Assembly: GCA_013400115.1 (NCBI GenBank) | Contig: VXBP01009029.1 | Location: 124,001-188,000, forward strand | Reading direction: 5' to 3' | Source of the DNA: Rhinopomastus cyanomelas | Lineage: Eukaryota; Chordata; Aves; Bucerotiformes; Rhinopomastidae | Length of the DNA stretch: 64,000 nt | Part shown: positions 48,778 to 62,629 of the stretch, piece after piece | Position numbering within the stretch: the first letter of the stretch is position 1 | Layout: the number at the start of each line of letters is the position of its first letter | Notes under the pieces: model-generated | Told to the model about the DNA's origin: nothing | The model's database searches: none | What the model saw: the letters and a program-made list of their open reading frames with translations, nothing else | Program-made: the position numbers and the translations under genes

Positions 48778-49410
48778 GAATCATAGAATCATAGAATCAT
48801 TATGGACTGGAGGGACATCAAAAGATCATGCAGTCCAATCCCCCTGACACAGCAGGTTCACCTAGACCAAGTCACACAGGAACACATCCAGGCGGGCCTT
48901 GAACATCTCCAGTGAAGGAGACTCCACAACCACCCTGGGCAGCCTGTTCTGGTGCTCTGTCACCCTCATTGTGAAGAAGTTCCTTCTCACGTTGATGTGG
49001 AACCTTCTATGTTCCAGGTTGCAACCATTGCCCCTCGTCCTATCACTACATGACACTGAGAATAGCCCAGTTCCATCCTCCTGACACCCACCCCTCACAT
49101 ATTTATAGACATCAATGAGACCACCCCTCAGTCTCCTCTTCTCCAAGCTAAAGAGTCCCAGCTCCCTCAGCATTTCCTCATAAGGGATGTGTCCCACTTC
49201 CTTCAACATCCTTGTTGCTCTGCACTGGACTCCTCCAGCAGCTTCGTGTCCTTCTTGAACTGAGGGGCCCAGAACTGGACACAATACTCCAGATGTGGTC
49301 TCACCAGGGCGGAGCAGAGGGGAAGGAGAACCTCTCCCCATCTGCGAACCAACCCCCATTCTGAGCCACCCTAGGATGCCGTTAACCCTCTTGGCCGTAA
49401 GGGCACATTG
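48778..49410 (-). mobile_element. CR1 cluster, member 2 (young subfamily)
   Basis: About 630 bases in reverse orientation, beginning with three tail repeats (gaatcatagaatcatagaa). The reverse frame 49416-48862 is open for 184 codons and encodes the CR1 C-terminal peptide, including YEEMLRELGLFSLEKRRLRG. It ends at gggcacattg, the same CR1 position at which the copy at 16558 is broken. Confidence 0.92.
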
Positions 49411-49560
49411 CTCCACTGTGAGGGCAGACTGAGAGAGCTGGAATTGTTCAGCCTGGAGAAGGGTCCAGGGAGATATTACTGCATTTTATCAGTCTACAAG
49501 AAAGATGGGGACAGACTTTTTAGCGAGGCCTGTTGTGACAGGACAAGGGATGATGGTTTT
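49411..49560 (+). mobile_element. CR1 cluster, member 3 (plus orientation, internal fragment)
   Basis: Plus-strand CR1 body from gagggcagactgagagagct through cagcctggagaagg and aagatggggacagactttt to gatggttttaaaa. It has no 3' tail of its own and joins member 4 directly. Confidence 0.85.
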
Positions 49561-49857
49561 AAAAATATTTGAGGGAGCCAGGCTCTTCTCAATGTCATGT
49601 AGTGATAGGACAAGGGGCAATGGATATAAGCTGGAATATAGGAGGTTCCACATAAACATGAGAAGGAACTCTTCCCAGTGAGAGTGACTGGAACAGGCTG
49701 CCCAGGGGGATTGTGGGATCTCCTTCATTGGAGATGTTTAAAACCTGCTTGGATATGTTCCTGTGCAACTTGGTCTAGATGATCCTGCTGTGTCAGGGGA
49801 ATTGGACTAGATGACCTTTTGAGGTCCCTTCCAATCCCTGATATTCTGTGATTCCGT
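49561..49857 (+). mobile_element. CR1 cluster, member 4 (plus orientation, 3' end)
   Basis: Begins near gagggagccaggctcttctc and ends gatattctgtgattccgtgg. Young 3' end type. Confidence 0.9.
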
Positions 49858-50035
49858 GGAGTTATTCCAGCCCTCTGATCACTCTATGGCCTCATCTCGA
49901 CCCACTCCAAAAGGTTCATGTCCTTCTTGTATTGAAGATCCTAGATCTGGACACAGGATTCCAGGTGAGGTCTTGCCTGAGTGGAGATAGAGAATCGCTG
50001 TCCTTGAAAACCTGGTGCAACTGCCCCTCTCAGAC
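49858..50035 (-). mobile_element. CR1 cluster, reverse-oriented remainder
   Basis: Segments ccagccctctgatcac, gttcatgtccttcttgtatt and ccaggtgaggtcttgcc are CR1 body in reverse orientation. It is the part expected upstream of member 1, so it is probably the same older copy split by the others. Confidence 0.75.
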
Positions 50036-50039
50036 ACAT

Positions 50040-53000
50040 ACAATGTGCTGAAGAGCATGTCTGCCTCCCTGTTTAGATTCTTTCAGCACCCGAAGTTCCC
50101 ATTAATCATGTTAGATCTGATCACTGAATGATCTGGCTCTGTGCTTTCTTTTCCACGGACAGTCAACACAAAATGTGACCTGCCTAAAAATCCCCAAATA
50201 GTGAGAAAGGGTAGGTTTTCATATGAAAATGTCTTTCTCAGGTTTTTCTGTTATTGTGTCTCATGGCTTTGGTGTGGTAGCAGCAAGGACCTGAAACTTT
50301 TTGGCTTGCAGCTTTAAGGTGCCCTGGCAGCTGAACTGCTGGGCTGCGTGTTTATTACAGCATCTTAGCACGGAGAGCCTTGGGCTTTGGAGGTGTGAGC
50401 CAAGTGACAGCAGGGGTCCCAATGATTTCAGCAGAAACTGTGGTTTCTCTCAAGTATTGAAAGCAGCTAAATCTTACTAGTCACTAGCCAGGTCATATTT
50501 TATGGTTTATCCTGGAAAAGTGTCTATAGACAAATGGTCTTAGTGGTAGTGCTGTGACAGACATTGCTGTCTCGGAAGAAGCCGTGTCTCTCTTTGCATC
50601 CTAGGATGTCACAGATGTGAGTTGTGTGTGCGTAAGGACAGCATGTCTTGTAGTCAAGCACAGTGGAAAAGAGATGTCCTTGAGGTCTGCACGCTCCACT
50701 GCTGTCACAAACTCAGAGGCCTTCTCTCCAGCAGGATGCACGTGATGTCACCAGTGAAGTGCCTGCCCATCAGAGTTGTGGCAAGGAGGCTTGAACCCGC
50801 ACTTAACCACTTGACAGCTCACCCAGGTGGAGACTGAGAGGAGGATCTGTTGAGGACTAACTGCTCTTAGGGAGGTAATGCAGCCTGTTGCCCTGAGAGC
50901 CATGTGTCTCTTCAGAACTAAGCCCTGGCAAGAAGAGGTTAAGGAGGAGAGATGAAATGTGCTTTCTCTTAGGATCAGTGTTTCTATGGAGCACGTCTCT
51001 GCTGATCTTCATAGCGGGGTTTTGGCTGCTTCTCTAGGCTGTTTCTGCAGGTTAATTTACTTTCTTGGTGAAGGTGTTAAGAAAGGGTCTGTTGGGGCTG
51101 CCAAATGTTGAGCAGACCATGGAGGGGCAGACATTTAGGAGAACGTTTTACAAGAAATCGGTGTCAAAAAGAGGAAGCACTTTGACAGAACACAGAGTAT
51201 CCACAACTTAGCAAACGGTAAGAAACAGGAAAGGAAGGCACTGTGCTTCGTCAGCTTGCAGGAAAACAAAGTGTCGAGGGGGTGCGTAGCTACTGTCATC
51301 CACTGCCTCACAGGTCCACAAGGAAAAGACAAGAGGCGATGGGCACAGATTGCAACGCGGACAATTCTGACTGGGTATATGGAAAAAACTCCTTCCAAAA
51401 TAGTTGTGCAGGTCTGGAAGAGGCATCAGAGAGATTGTGAGATGATCTCTGTCCAACAGGACACGGTCAGTTCCTGGACAATCTGACCTAGTTTTGGTGA
51501 GCCCTGCATTAAGCAGGTGATTGAGCTGAATGCCACCAGATCTAGACCCTTCTGCAATTCTTCAAGAAGCCTCAAAGTGATCCCTCCAAGTCCTCCCTCA
51601 CTCTCATGTTCTTCAACATCAATATTTTACACGGGCACTTGTACGAGGGTAGAACTTGGGTTATGGGAACACTTGGAGATGTGGGTGTGCACGTGGCCAG
51701 CACTGTGCTTTGGAAGAAAAAGGCCTTTCCTTTGCTCTCCTTCCCGGCTACCGCAGCCCTGGAACTCGTTACACAGTCTTCAGAAAGCAAAACCAAGCCT
51801 CTCACTGCGTGTGCCTGGTGGTCATCTGTAGAGAAGTATTACCTGAATATGGATGCGGTAGCATGTGAATTGTGGTGGTGTCTGAAGTTGCTGGCTGTGG
51901 ATTGGTAGGAAGTGTCCACAGGCACGGGGGCTTACAGTGGGGTTCTGTGCTAAGGGCTGCATGAGAGAAAAGGGAAATCAGGAAGCCCAGGCAGGTTTTG
52001 TCTCTCTCTTGCACAGAACATGGATAGAAGTTTTTATCTGAGCTATCTGAATGGAAAACCTTGTGGCAGTCGTGTGCTTGTATTCCTCCACTATGTGAAA
52101 AGCCTATGAGTGCAAAGTTCTTCAGAGCACAGGGTGGCCCCTCCTGGGCTTATGTGAGGGACTTGAGAGGAACTGGCAGGGGAGCCAGGCTTGCCCTGCC
52201 TCCTCAAGAGGAAACTGTGTGAAGTCCTCCTCCCTGGAAAGCATCACAGGGAACAGACGTGGAAGGGATAGGGCTTTAGCAGCAGACATACCACTGGCAC
52301 AATCACTGCACACCCACAGAAGGGTGGAAGCCAGAAGGCAAGTGGAAGTGAGAGATCTCCATGCCTGCCTGTGATGGCACACAGTCTGGGGATTATTTGT
52401 GGTTTTCTGGGGACAGCAGACAAAGGAAATAAAACAGCTCTGGAAACGGAAAATGGGACATCTGGAGACCTTGACAGGGAGGCTGGTGAACTGGTGTCCC
52501 TGGCCCTTGTGCATGGAGCACTCAGAAGCTGGCTCTGTGCACTTGCCCCTGACTCACTGGAGATACACCAACAGAGGTCAGGTTTTAGGACTGTTTATGT
52601 AGGCTGGCTTCAGTTTCCACTCAGAGGCACGGGAAACCAAATGCCAAAGTCTTGTGACACCATGACTCAGAAGAGAAAAAGGAAGTGGACAACAGAAAGA
52701 ACAAAACACAATGAGTAACTAGTCCTTTTCTGATGTTTAATAAGTCCAAGTCCCCCATCGCCTGCTTCCCCAGGCTCCTGAGGGTGGGATGCTGTCGTAT
52801 CCCAGGTTACTGCTTTGGCTGGTCACCACAGACCTGCTGCCAGCTTCTTTTCTCCACCTTTCTCAGCACACACAGTAATCCTTGCTGCTGTGAAGTGTGC
52901 ATGGAATAGATTGTTTCCCTCCTCTTATTTTTTAAATATAGAGCTTTGCACCCGAACTAGAGGTTAAGATGTTAACTGACCTAGAAGTACTTCAGAACAC

Positions 53001-56000
53001 CTTGCTGTTGTCACAGCCACAAGCTCCCTTCCTCTTCCCAAGATTTTCTCCTTCACAACAGAATTGCCCCAGAAACAACAAAGACAAGCTAAATACAGAG
53101 CATGTGTTTGAGGACTGCCCACCAGCTCCTTCCTCTTCTTTCTACCCTACATCATTGAGCTTTTGGGCCTCTCTCTGCTTAAAGCCCAGAGAGCTTTTGC
53201 CAACAGCCTTCATGTAAATGGAAAATCTATGCACACACACCCATGCCTGTGCAGTCATCCCTTCTGTTTGCTCATATACTCCTGCTCCCTTGAAAAGGCT
53301 GTCAGATCTTTCAGTTTTTCCAGTCAAGGCCCCCTTTTCCAGCTGCAGACTTTACCAGACAAAATTGGAGGGCTCATATATATTAAATCCAGATCTAATA
53401 AGGCCCAGGTGGAACCTGGCACCAGTCTCACACTGTTGTAGCAAGTGCTGCTTCAGAACCACCTCACACATTCTACCCTGTTGGTGTGCACCCACACAAC
53501 ACCTTTAGAGTGGCAGCATGGGGGCTATATCCATGCACTGTCTCCTTTTAAACTGAACTGTATTGTAGCACGGAGGAAATCAGAGGCTGTAATTAAGTGT
53601 CAGTACCCATTTTCCATCCTGTCACCCTGTAACGTCACCTGACGTGAGTGAGCTGACTCTGTTAAGAATATGGTATCTGGTATCTCTTATTTGATAATGT
53701 GTGACGTTTTACTCACATGGGCTCAGCTAGGCAAGAGCTCCTGAGGTGATTCCCACAGCGTGCTCCTCAGAGAGGTATAGGTTCTCCACTTTTTGAAATT
53801 AGCTACAGAAGCTGCAGACTCCATAGTGCAGCAAAGGCAGCCAGCAGTTCGTGTGTGAAGACTTACAACGATAACCCCAGTGACGCTTCGAAAGCTCTGA
53901 AACATCTTGACTGTGTAAGAGATCCTTGGCTGGAGGAAGCAGGGCTAAGCTTCCTCCCCTTTGTGCTTGGCTTCCATCTGAAATCTGCAGCAGCCATGCA
54001 GGAAACTAGGAAAATGTGACTCACGGTAACTTACACCCATGAGTGATCCTGGATTCTCACCAGTCCTGCCCAAACTGTTGCTAAAGGCACAGCATAGACA
54101 TGAGGATGGTAATTATAGCTTTGAAAAGGCTTTGCCAGCATCTTCCATGTAATCTCATTTTAGGTGCCTAATCAGTATCCCTTGAAGATCTGTGGTGCAC
54201 TTGTCACATGGATTAAAAAGTAAAGAACTGATAAAAAATAACTCTGTGGAAAGTCCTATTTATGACTGTTCCTGACACAAATCCAGCAGGCATCTGTTCT
54301 CAGCACATCTCTCCAAAGAAAAGTAGGCAAAGATCTAGAAGACGCTGTTTCTGGTGGCGTTCACAGCTGACAAAGGCAGGAGTGGAGAAGCAGCTCTGCA
54401 AACACAAGGCGCTGTGCCACACCTCCTGCACATGGAGGATGTGAGCTATCAGCAGTTTTTGGAGAGTGAGGACTCGCTGAAAGACATAAGAAGTACCCAG
54501 TGAAACCACTCGTGCAGCCCACAGGGGAACAACATCTGGGAGAGTTGGTGTGTCGCAGGTAGCCATAAGAACGGGTGGTTCTCTCTGTGCAGATCTGTTT
54601 AAGAAAAGGTTATACTTTGTCTCTTCAGTACAGGTAGTTGAACTCCCTTGTAATGAGGGAATTGCAATCCCTTGTGGGATTGTAACCAGAAACTGCATCC
54701 CTCCATGCTCTAAAGAAATCAGGAATTAGAGGTGTTTAAAACAATTATTTGAACAAACCCCTGCCTGAGAGGTGATGTGCCCACCAACCTGCTTCTCTTG
54801 AGTTCTGCCCTCCATGTGATGGCATGGCTTGTTCACAGCACGCAAATGGTCACGGAGGGCAAGTTCATCACCCTGCTGGCTGTGGGTGAGCCAGAGCATT
54901 CATTCCAACACATCTGAACCAGAGGGAAGCCTCCCTCTCTCTTCCTTTTAGAAGGTTTTCACTAATATAAAAAACAAACAATTCAAAGTAAGTTTCACAC
55001 TGAAAGTCCCTTGTGAAGCAAGAAAGCAAAGGAGGGCATCTGGAAAATGTCAAAATGGGTTTGATCCACTTTCAGGAACTTTTACTCCCCACTTTTCAAT
55101 TAAGATTTTGTCAGTTTGGACCGAACTCAAGAAATGACTTAGTTTGCCCCAAAAGTACACCTTTACTGGCCCAAGCATGCATCCACAAACTCCATCCCTG
55201 GTTCTCAACCTGCTCGTCTGTCACCTTGGCATTCCTGTGTGTAGTGAGGGTTGTTTGTTGTAGGGGCATCACTGTATGTGGAACTATGTGGACCGGCTTT
55301 GACTGTGGTGGCAAACTTTCACCAAACCTACCTGCTTCAGCTAGAGCAGATCTTTCGAAAAGAGGCAGTTGGAATTGTAGGGTTGCACAACCAGATCAGT
55401 GATGAACTAGTAAAGAAGTCATCCATGGTCTGACTCAGTCTCTCTCAAAAATGCAAGAAAGCCCAAAGTAAACTGAGGAGAGCTGTCATCAGTCTTGGAG
55501 AGGTGTAGCTTTGTAAGTTACTGGGAATTTTTTTGCTTGCGTATAAAGGCTGTGAAGAGTCACTTAAGCCTTCAGTGGTAGAGCCAGATCTGGGTAGCAC
55601 TTACCAGCAAAACAAAGGTCCTACCAGTCCTGGTGTTTGACATGGCAGCAGCCCTCTGGATTTTCTGGGCTGCTTCACCAGATCCCACACAGAAATATGA
55701 GGACACCCGAAGCACCCACTTGGGAGAGACTACACAAAAGTCTGGTCAGGTCGCAAGACTGGCTCTAACAGCCTTTCCTCTGTGGTGGCTGGTGCTCAGG
55801 GTTTGGGCTTACCCTGGGCTTATGAAGATAAAAAACCCCTGTCTTCAGAGTCTCTAATGCAATGTGTTGAGTGGAAGACATCGATCTCACCAGAGGTCTC
55901 TTATGGTCAGTGTTCTGCAGAGTCTTCACTCCAGAGAAGACTGTTTAAGAGCAGTACCAGAGTCATCACTAGGATTTCCACAGTTCCCTGAAAGAATAAA

Positions 56001-59000
56001 TAGTTTTCCTTTAATGGCAGCATCGCAGCCATAAACAGCAACTCCTTTCTTACTAGTCTTCCTCTGTAATGCTGTCAGTTCTTGCCTTCTCAAGAGACCA
56101 CTTGCACAGACAGTAAGACTTTTCATACTCACTCCAGTCAAAACACAAAAATTGGGTTTTTCCTGGAGCCTATGTGTGTCCTGGTGGGTGTGCTTGTGCT
56201 CAGAGAGGGCTCTTTACCTGCAGTGGCTTTTCTCCAGGCAGTTGGAGCAGTGGCCAACAGTGCTTGCAGCAGGAGAGGAGAACATCACCTATGAACACAA
56301 AGGAGACCAACCTGCTAAACACAGACACCATGTCTGGTGTGAAGCCTGCATGACTGAGGAGTGAATTTTTGGACTATATAAGGAGAACTTGACATGTCTC
56401 CGTCACCGTAGGAACAGCTGATCTGCCACTAGGAAAATACGTATTCTCTGCTAAAACAAGTTCACACAGATGCTTGATGGTCCTGTTGAGTGTTTTTGCC
56501 AACAAATCACAGGAAGATTTGGCTAGGAAATAATCAGCAGAGATCTCTAATCCAGCCTTCTGCTAAGCTCAAGGTCTTTGATGGGTTGGTGAGCACCTTG
56601 CCCTTGCAGAGGCTGCTCGTTTCCCTCAGCCATGGTAATAAAAGCCTGTTATATGAACCTTTCTGTGCCTCAATCCCAAGACTGCCCGTCCAACTATGGC
56701 AGTGCAGGATGCTTGGACATCACTTTGACTGTGCCTCTGGTTGCCATACAGAGCTCCATCTGACTTGGTCCTGCTGCCTGTGTGTCTGAAAAGCCAGCAG
56801 CTCCATGAGGGACCTGTGCTCCTCAGTGCTCAAAGGGGCTTCCAAACCTGCATTCATGTTTTGCTTCTGAGTGGGAAGGAGAGGCCTGAATAGTGCCCGT
56901 ACTGAGTGTTAAGTGCTACACTCATGGGTGAACTCTCCCTGGGCTGCTTCTGGGGACATCCTGATTCCAGGGAGTGTTGCTGAAATTATGTGCTTTCAAA
57001 AACAAAGCAGGTGGAAAGGACATGACGTAGCTTTTTGAATGAAAATAAGGGAAAGGAACAGCCCTGTTTTGCTGCTAATGCCTTGTTTTGCTTTTATTTG
57101 GTGATTTCGTCTCCTTAATAGAGACGTTAACAATATGGATGGTACTTGTGATGAACACTTCAGACACTGTGCTGTAAGCTGAGACACTTCTGTCCATGGT
57201 ACAAAAGTATAACAAGCACAGGGCAACAGGAGCTGAAGAAAGAGAGACAGCAGCAAGACAGTTATTGCTCGTCTGATAAGTGGTTTTTCACGGGCGCTTC
57301 AGAGATAAAAGAGAAATCAGGAGGAGAGTGATAACCTGTGAATAAAGCATTGAAAAGAAGAATGTTGCTTAGCCAGTGGAAAAGGTGAAGATTTGGAGAA
57401 TGTTGACAAGGACATCTCCTAACAGGGAACTCTACTTCAGACTTATTAGAGCCTGTACAGGAAAACTACGTCCGCAGCCACGAAAGAGCCCGCAGGAAGG
57501 TCCTGCAAGATTGTCTGGGCTACTTTTAAGGGTTGGGACTTAAATTTTACACTCTGAGAAAATCATGAAGGCAACTGAAGGCAGAATTCACACACAGGAA
57601 GGAAAATAACAACAGTCTGTTCTTGAGGGAGGATTACTCTGTCATGCAGGACACAATAGAGACCTCTTCTTTTACTATTTTAACAAGTTCTGCTTCATGC
57701 TGACATTCCTGCTTCAGAAAGGCACTGGCATGGGAAACGGGTTCTGCCTGGAGACCAGACATTGTTCATGATATCCCTTCTACCTCTGTGTGCTATTCAG
57801 CACTAACACAGCTGTAAGAAAAACCCTGAGACTATTGAAATTTCCTTTTTCATCTCCCCCATTCTCTTTGACAAATGTGTGACAAGGATGCAATTGTTTG
57901 AAAGCTCAGTCATGGAGAAAACAGAGAGCAAAGCTTTCAGGCGTGCCTCAGTGATTTAGAAACCTGCCCCCAGCCCTTGTGGAAAAGGTCACGGAAGGTC
58001 TTCCATAGGGTTCAGCTTCCCAGCAGGTCTCTAGATAGCAGAGTAAAAGCACTAAAATTCCTCTAACAGCTGACCCTTTTGCAGATGTTTCCACCTAGGA
58101 TTATCCCAGATCCCAGGCTGGAAAATAGCCCCTTAGCCAAGTAATGGATGACAGGCCCTTCTCTTTGAACCTCTGCAGTTTGTGTTGGGTAACTGCTCAT
58201 CCAGCCACAGGCAGTTGTTACTTCATTTAAATTAACAAAGCTTTTGAAAAATTAAAGAGGAGTTCTTCTGATGAATCACTGGGGCTGCATTTGGAGAATA
58301 AAGTTTCTTGTTGCCCAGAAGTTACTCAGTAGCCTGTTGATAGTGGAGCATGGACATGGCAAGGACACGCAGGTGTTGATCTGTGTGAGTACATGCTTCT
58401 GTCAGAGGCCAGACCAGCACCAAAGCCAGCTTTTTCCCTGCAGCTGCCTGGTCACGTTGGCTTGGGGTGCCTTTAGCTCTTCTTGGGGTGAGCAGATATG
58501 CATGGATCCAGACCTGGATGGTCAGTGGGGAGCACGAGGTGCACGTCAGCAGTGAAAACAAACTGGGAGCTGCATCCTGCCACAGGAACACCATGGCCTC
58601 CTCTTCTGAAGGCACTTCTCTGCTTCCTAGACACAGAGTTTTCCTCCTCCCAGAACTCAATGAGCGGGGTTCCCCACACTGGCCCCTACTCCGCCTGAGG
58701 GATCACACCTCCTTGTTCTGTACTCCAATTCCTGCCCCTCCCAGCTACATGCTGCCTGTGAGTGGGACGTCATGGGGAGCAGTTGTCTGAGCCCTTTCCG
58801 CTAGGGCCGTTTTTTGAAGATCGGTGGTCCGGAAAGAGGGACCAAGGGTCAGTATCACTTGAGCTCCTGCTCAAAGGAGGGTTTACATATTTTACGCATT
58901 GGCTGTTTCATGTAAGAGCACTCCAGAAGTCCTTGGAGCAGGTCAGGCACATAATGGACCCCTTCAGGCAGGGGCAGCTGTGACTGCCAGGTGACATTTG

Positions 59001-60975
59001 CAGAGTCCTGTGCTTTTTCAGCTGGTGACTGGCACTGCTCCAGCCAAGGAGCAGCATCCCATGGCAGGATGGCATGGGCTTTCCTCCTCTGTGATAGAAG
59101 CTTGCCCTGATCACGAACATGATGGTGACTGAATCAAGAGAGCCATTCTTGTGTCATTTCATCCCCTTAAAGGACTTGGCACCTGCCACCAGTGCTACCA
59201 TGGTCAGTGAGCACACAGAGCAGTGTTTGCTGCTGTCCCTGATGCCTACTCAGTGCCAAGGGCTGAGCAGGTTTCTGTCCTGGGTCTACTCAGCTCTAGA
59301 GGCCAAAGAACCTGCCAGCCATCCTATCTAAAGTCGATCTGGGATCCCGGGTATCAACCTTTCCTTGTCCCTGCAGGTTCAGAAGGGGATATCTGAGGGC
59401 TGCTGGCACCAGGCACCTCCAGTGAACTTGCTCTGAGCAGTAGAAGAAGGTCTTTCCTAGCTCAGCTCCAGTTCTGCAAGCAGTGGTTAGCTGGTGCTCC
59501 ATCTGCCAGCAGCTGTCCTGCACAGTAATATAGGTATGTCCAAGCAGAAATTACATGGCTATGAGCTTCAGCTTCCCCCATCAGTGGGTGAAGAGAGGTG
59601 TTTGGGAAGCAGACAGTTCCCAAGTACTTTCATAAATATGTGCCTGAAACCTACACCGACCTGCAATAAATCCAGAAATAAACATTCTTCTTTCTGCTGC
59701 CTTTCTCCCTAAGTGACCCCTCTTGAGAGCCCTCTAGGCTTCCAAAACAAACAAACAAAGAAATATCAAAGAAGTGGAATATGATGAAAACCCCCAAAAA
59801 TGGAGGAGAACCCCAGGCACCATTTAGAAAAGGCACGACGTCTTGCTCTGGCACTGTGCCATTGGTGCTCAATGCCTAGAAGGCTGGGAAAGGTTCTGGG
59901 ATGAAAGTCCACTGTGCGGGAGCATTTATAAGGCCTGAGTGGGAATGAGTCAGTGCCGAGGTTTTGATTCATGTGTTTCCTGCCCAGCACCTGCCAAATG
60001 TGCCAGACCTTGCTGGGGAGGAACACAAAATGCCCGGTTCACAGTGAGGAAACAGGAGATGAACAGAGGGAATATATGCCCAGGACAACACCAGGAATCG
60101 GCTGAGGGCTTAGGATTAAATTGTAAAGGTTTCAGGCTCTCTGAGGAGTAAGGTATACAGTCCTAACCCCATATCCATCACAACTCTGTCAGTTTGCAGG
60201 AGAGGAGAGGTAAGCTGACACCATGTTATGAGGCAGGACCATATCCTAATGGCGCAGAACAAAAGAGAAATGCTCTGCCACTGGGAGACCTGACTGAGGT
60301 TCATTCCCCTGAGAACTACCCTGGAACCATGCTTCTGTGTCTGTAACGTCAGTCCTACCAGGCACATCAGTATGACAGACTCAGTTTCTATTCTGTAGTC
60401 TATGGCAGGCTTAGGTCAAGAGAAATCTGGGCCAGTTCAGAGCAGCTGCTTCTCTCACTGGCAGGTCTCAGGGCTGCCTGTGATGGTGGGTAATCCTAAT
60501 TCAGGTGACAGCTGTTGTTTTGTGTTACAGGGAAGGGAGAAAGACCACGTTTTGTTCCTCCAGTCAACCCTTGATCGAAATAGCACAACCTGGGTCTGCT
60601 GTGACTTTTCTGCAGTGTTGTTAGGGCTTCCTTCCTTTCCCACCTCCTTTTCAACAGCTCTGAAATCTCACCTCTGAAATATTTGGCTGGGGGTGGCCTC
60701 AGCCAGATCATAGGCCAGATGTGCATCTTTCCATCTCAGAGGGTCTCCAGACTATTAGCTGCCCAGACAAGAGCTGGGCAGATGAAGCCTCATCTAGTTC
60801 CATCAAGCAGGAGGACAGGTAAGTTCTGTGGCATATGCTCCCAGCGTATTTAATGATGGACTAGCTCCTGTCTCTGCTTCACACAGCTGGACAAGCAATT
60901 TACCTGGTTAGCTGCTTGCAAAGCTGGTGCTATCAGGAATGCACCTGCTTAAGAGGAGAGAATCCCTGGCCATTC
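50040..60975. other. Long intergenic stretch without recognised genes
   Basis: About 11 kb of mixed-composition DNA with only short frames on both strands. I found no coding family, tRNA or clear repeat. Confidence 0.5.
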
Positions 60976-60980
60976 CTGGC

Positions 60981-61164
60981 AGGCTCTACAGGAATAGGCT
61001 TCCCAGGGAGATGGTTGAGTTGCCGTCCCTGGATGTGTTTAAATATCATTTAGATGAGGTGTTGAGGGATCTGGTTTAGGGGTGAACTTGTAAGGTAGGG
61101 TAGATTGTTGGACTCAATGATCCCAGGGGTCTTTTCCAACCAGAGTGATTCTGTGATTCTGTGA
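60981..61164 (+). mobile_element. CR1 3' end
   Basis: Begins aggctctacaggaataggct, includes ggatgtgtttaaatatcatt and ends gattctgtgattctgtga. Its 3' UTR is of the same type as the copy at 16559-17000 (agggatctggtttag, ttggactcaatgatccc-like). Confidence 0.92.
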
Positions 61165-61169
61165 AACGG

Positions 61170-62565
61170 GACCAAACACCAAAGCAGCTGTTGCCTCAGA
61201 AGATATTTCCTAGTGGCTTGACCAGCCCAAATGCTTTCACCTACCACAAGCAACTGCTGCCCCTACCCGGAGGTTGAGCAATAATCCAGCAGGAATTTGA
61301 TCAGGAGCTAAATCTCTGTTAGCAAATACAGGTCGCATCGGCCCAGCGTGTGGGTGCAAACCCTCTTCACGCTCTGTTTGCCCTTGTTCTGGCACTTACC
61401 CCACCGTGAGCTCATTGGGAAACAGCTTTGTGCACAGCAGTCTTGTGAGATGTGCTTCCCTCCGCACCCAGCCATGGCTCTGGAGGCTCACGCAGCATCA
61501 AAGCACCCATCACTTGGTTTGAGACTAGAAAGCCAACTGTGAACAGTCCCCTGTATGCACACAGTGGGGGAAGGATGAAATGTGTGATGAAAGAAGCTGG
61601 GATGAGCACCAGACATCTTCTGAGTTTTATTTTGGACTCACTAGCTGGACTTAAAATGGCAACACTAAGCTAAGGTTGCTGTTCTGGGCACAGACCACAA
61701 CCTTGTTTGCCCTGTGGGTATTGTAGGAGAGGGTACATGCGGCAGCACACACCTTTTGATGCCACATTGATAAGAGCACTGGTGGCTCCACAGCTACGTC
61801 AGCATCAGCTGTGTCAAGCAGCTGGACATAAGGAGTGAGGACAGAGGACACAAAAGCCCCAGGGTGTTGAAATGAAAGCCCATTTTCCCGTAACCAACCA
61901 CCATCTTGGCAGAACTGGCACATGTACCAGGACATGAATCCAAGCCTACCAGCAGTGCCCTCACCTGGGTGCCTTGCTCCCAGGGGCTACTTTTTCCAGC
62001 CCAGCCACACAACATTGAATACCAGTGCTCCAGTCCAGGTCATAGTGAGTCCAGACATTTCAGAGGACATTCCCCATGACACATCCCTGACCCAGGACCG
62101 AGGTGGTCACAGTGCTGCCAAAACTGCTTTGACTCACACAGGTTTTCAGGCTGCAGCAGACTGTGGGTTTCACGTTGTGCTGTGAAGACAGTACTCCGGC
62201 ACCGCACTCCTTCACGGCTAATCTGGGGTGAATTTGGGGGCTGCCTCATGCTGACAGCCACAGTCTGCACAAGGCTCACCTGGCCAGAGCCCCATGAGGG
62301 ACCACAGGACAACTCCACCAAGTCCTGGAAGTCTTAAAACTCCAGTAAACCATGTCCCATTAGTTGATGCAGAAGACCCTTTAGCAGCTCAAATCTGTGC
62401 ACAGTGAAGGCTAAAGAACAAGAAGACATGACTTGTCTCTGACAAAACCCTGCCAGAGAGACTGACATTTTACCACCTTCCACCTGTAAGCACCAAGAGA
62501 TCTACCAGGCCTTAGCACATCCATAAAGGGCATGTGGTTTTCCACCACCTTGGCTTGCAGGACCT
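61170..62565. other. Intergenic DNA, nothing recognised
   Basis: Short frames only, no repeat identified. Confidence 0.4.
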
Positions 62566-62567
62566 GC

Positions 62568-62628
62568 AGAATCACACTGGTAGGGGCTGGAAGGGACCGC
62601 TCAAGATCATCTAGTCCTAAATGCTGTA
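62568..62628 (-). repeat. Short CR1 3'-end remnant
   Basis: gaatcacactggtaggggct followed by ggaagggaccgctcaagatc is a reverse-oriented CR1 3' end of about 60 bases. Confidence 0.75.
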
Positions 62629-62629
62629 A

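Noticed and set aside
48862..49416. 184-codon minus-strand frame as a gene
   Set aside because: It is the C-terminal end of a CR1 reverse transcriptase ORF within a truncated CR1.
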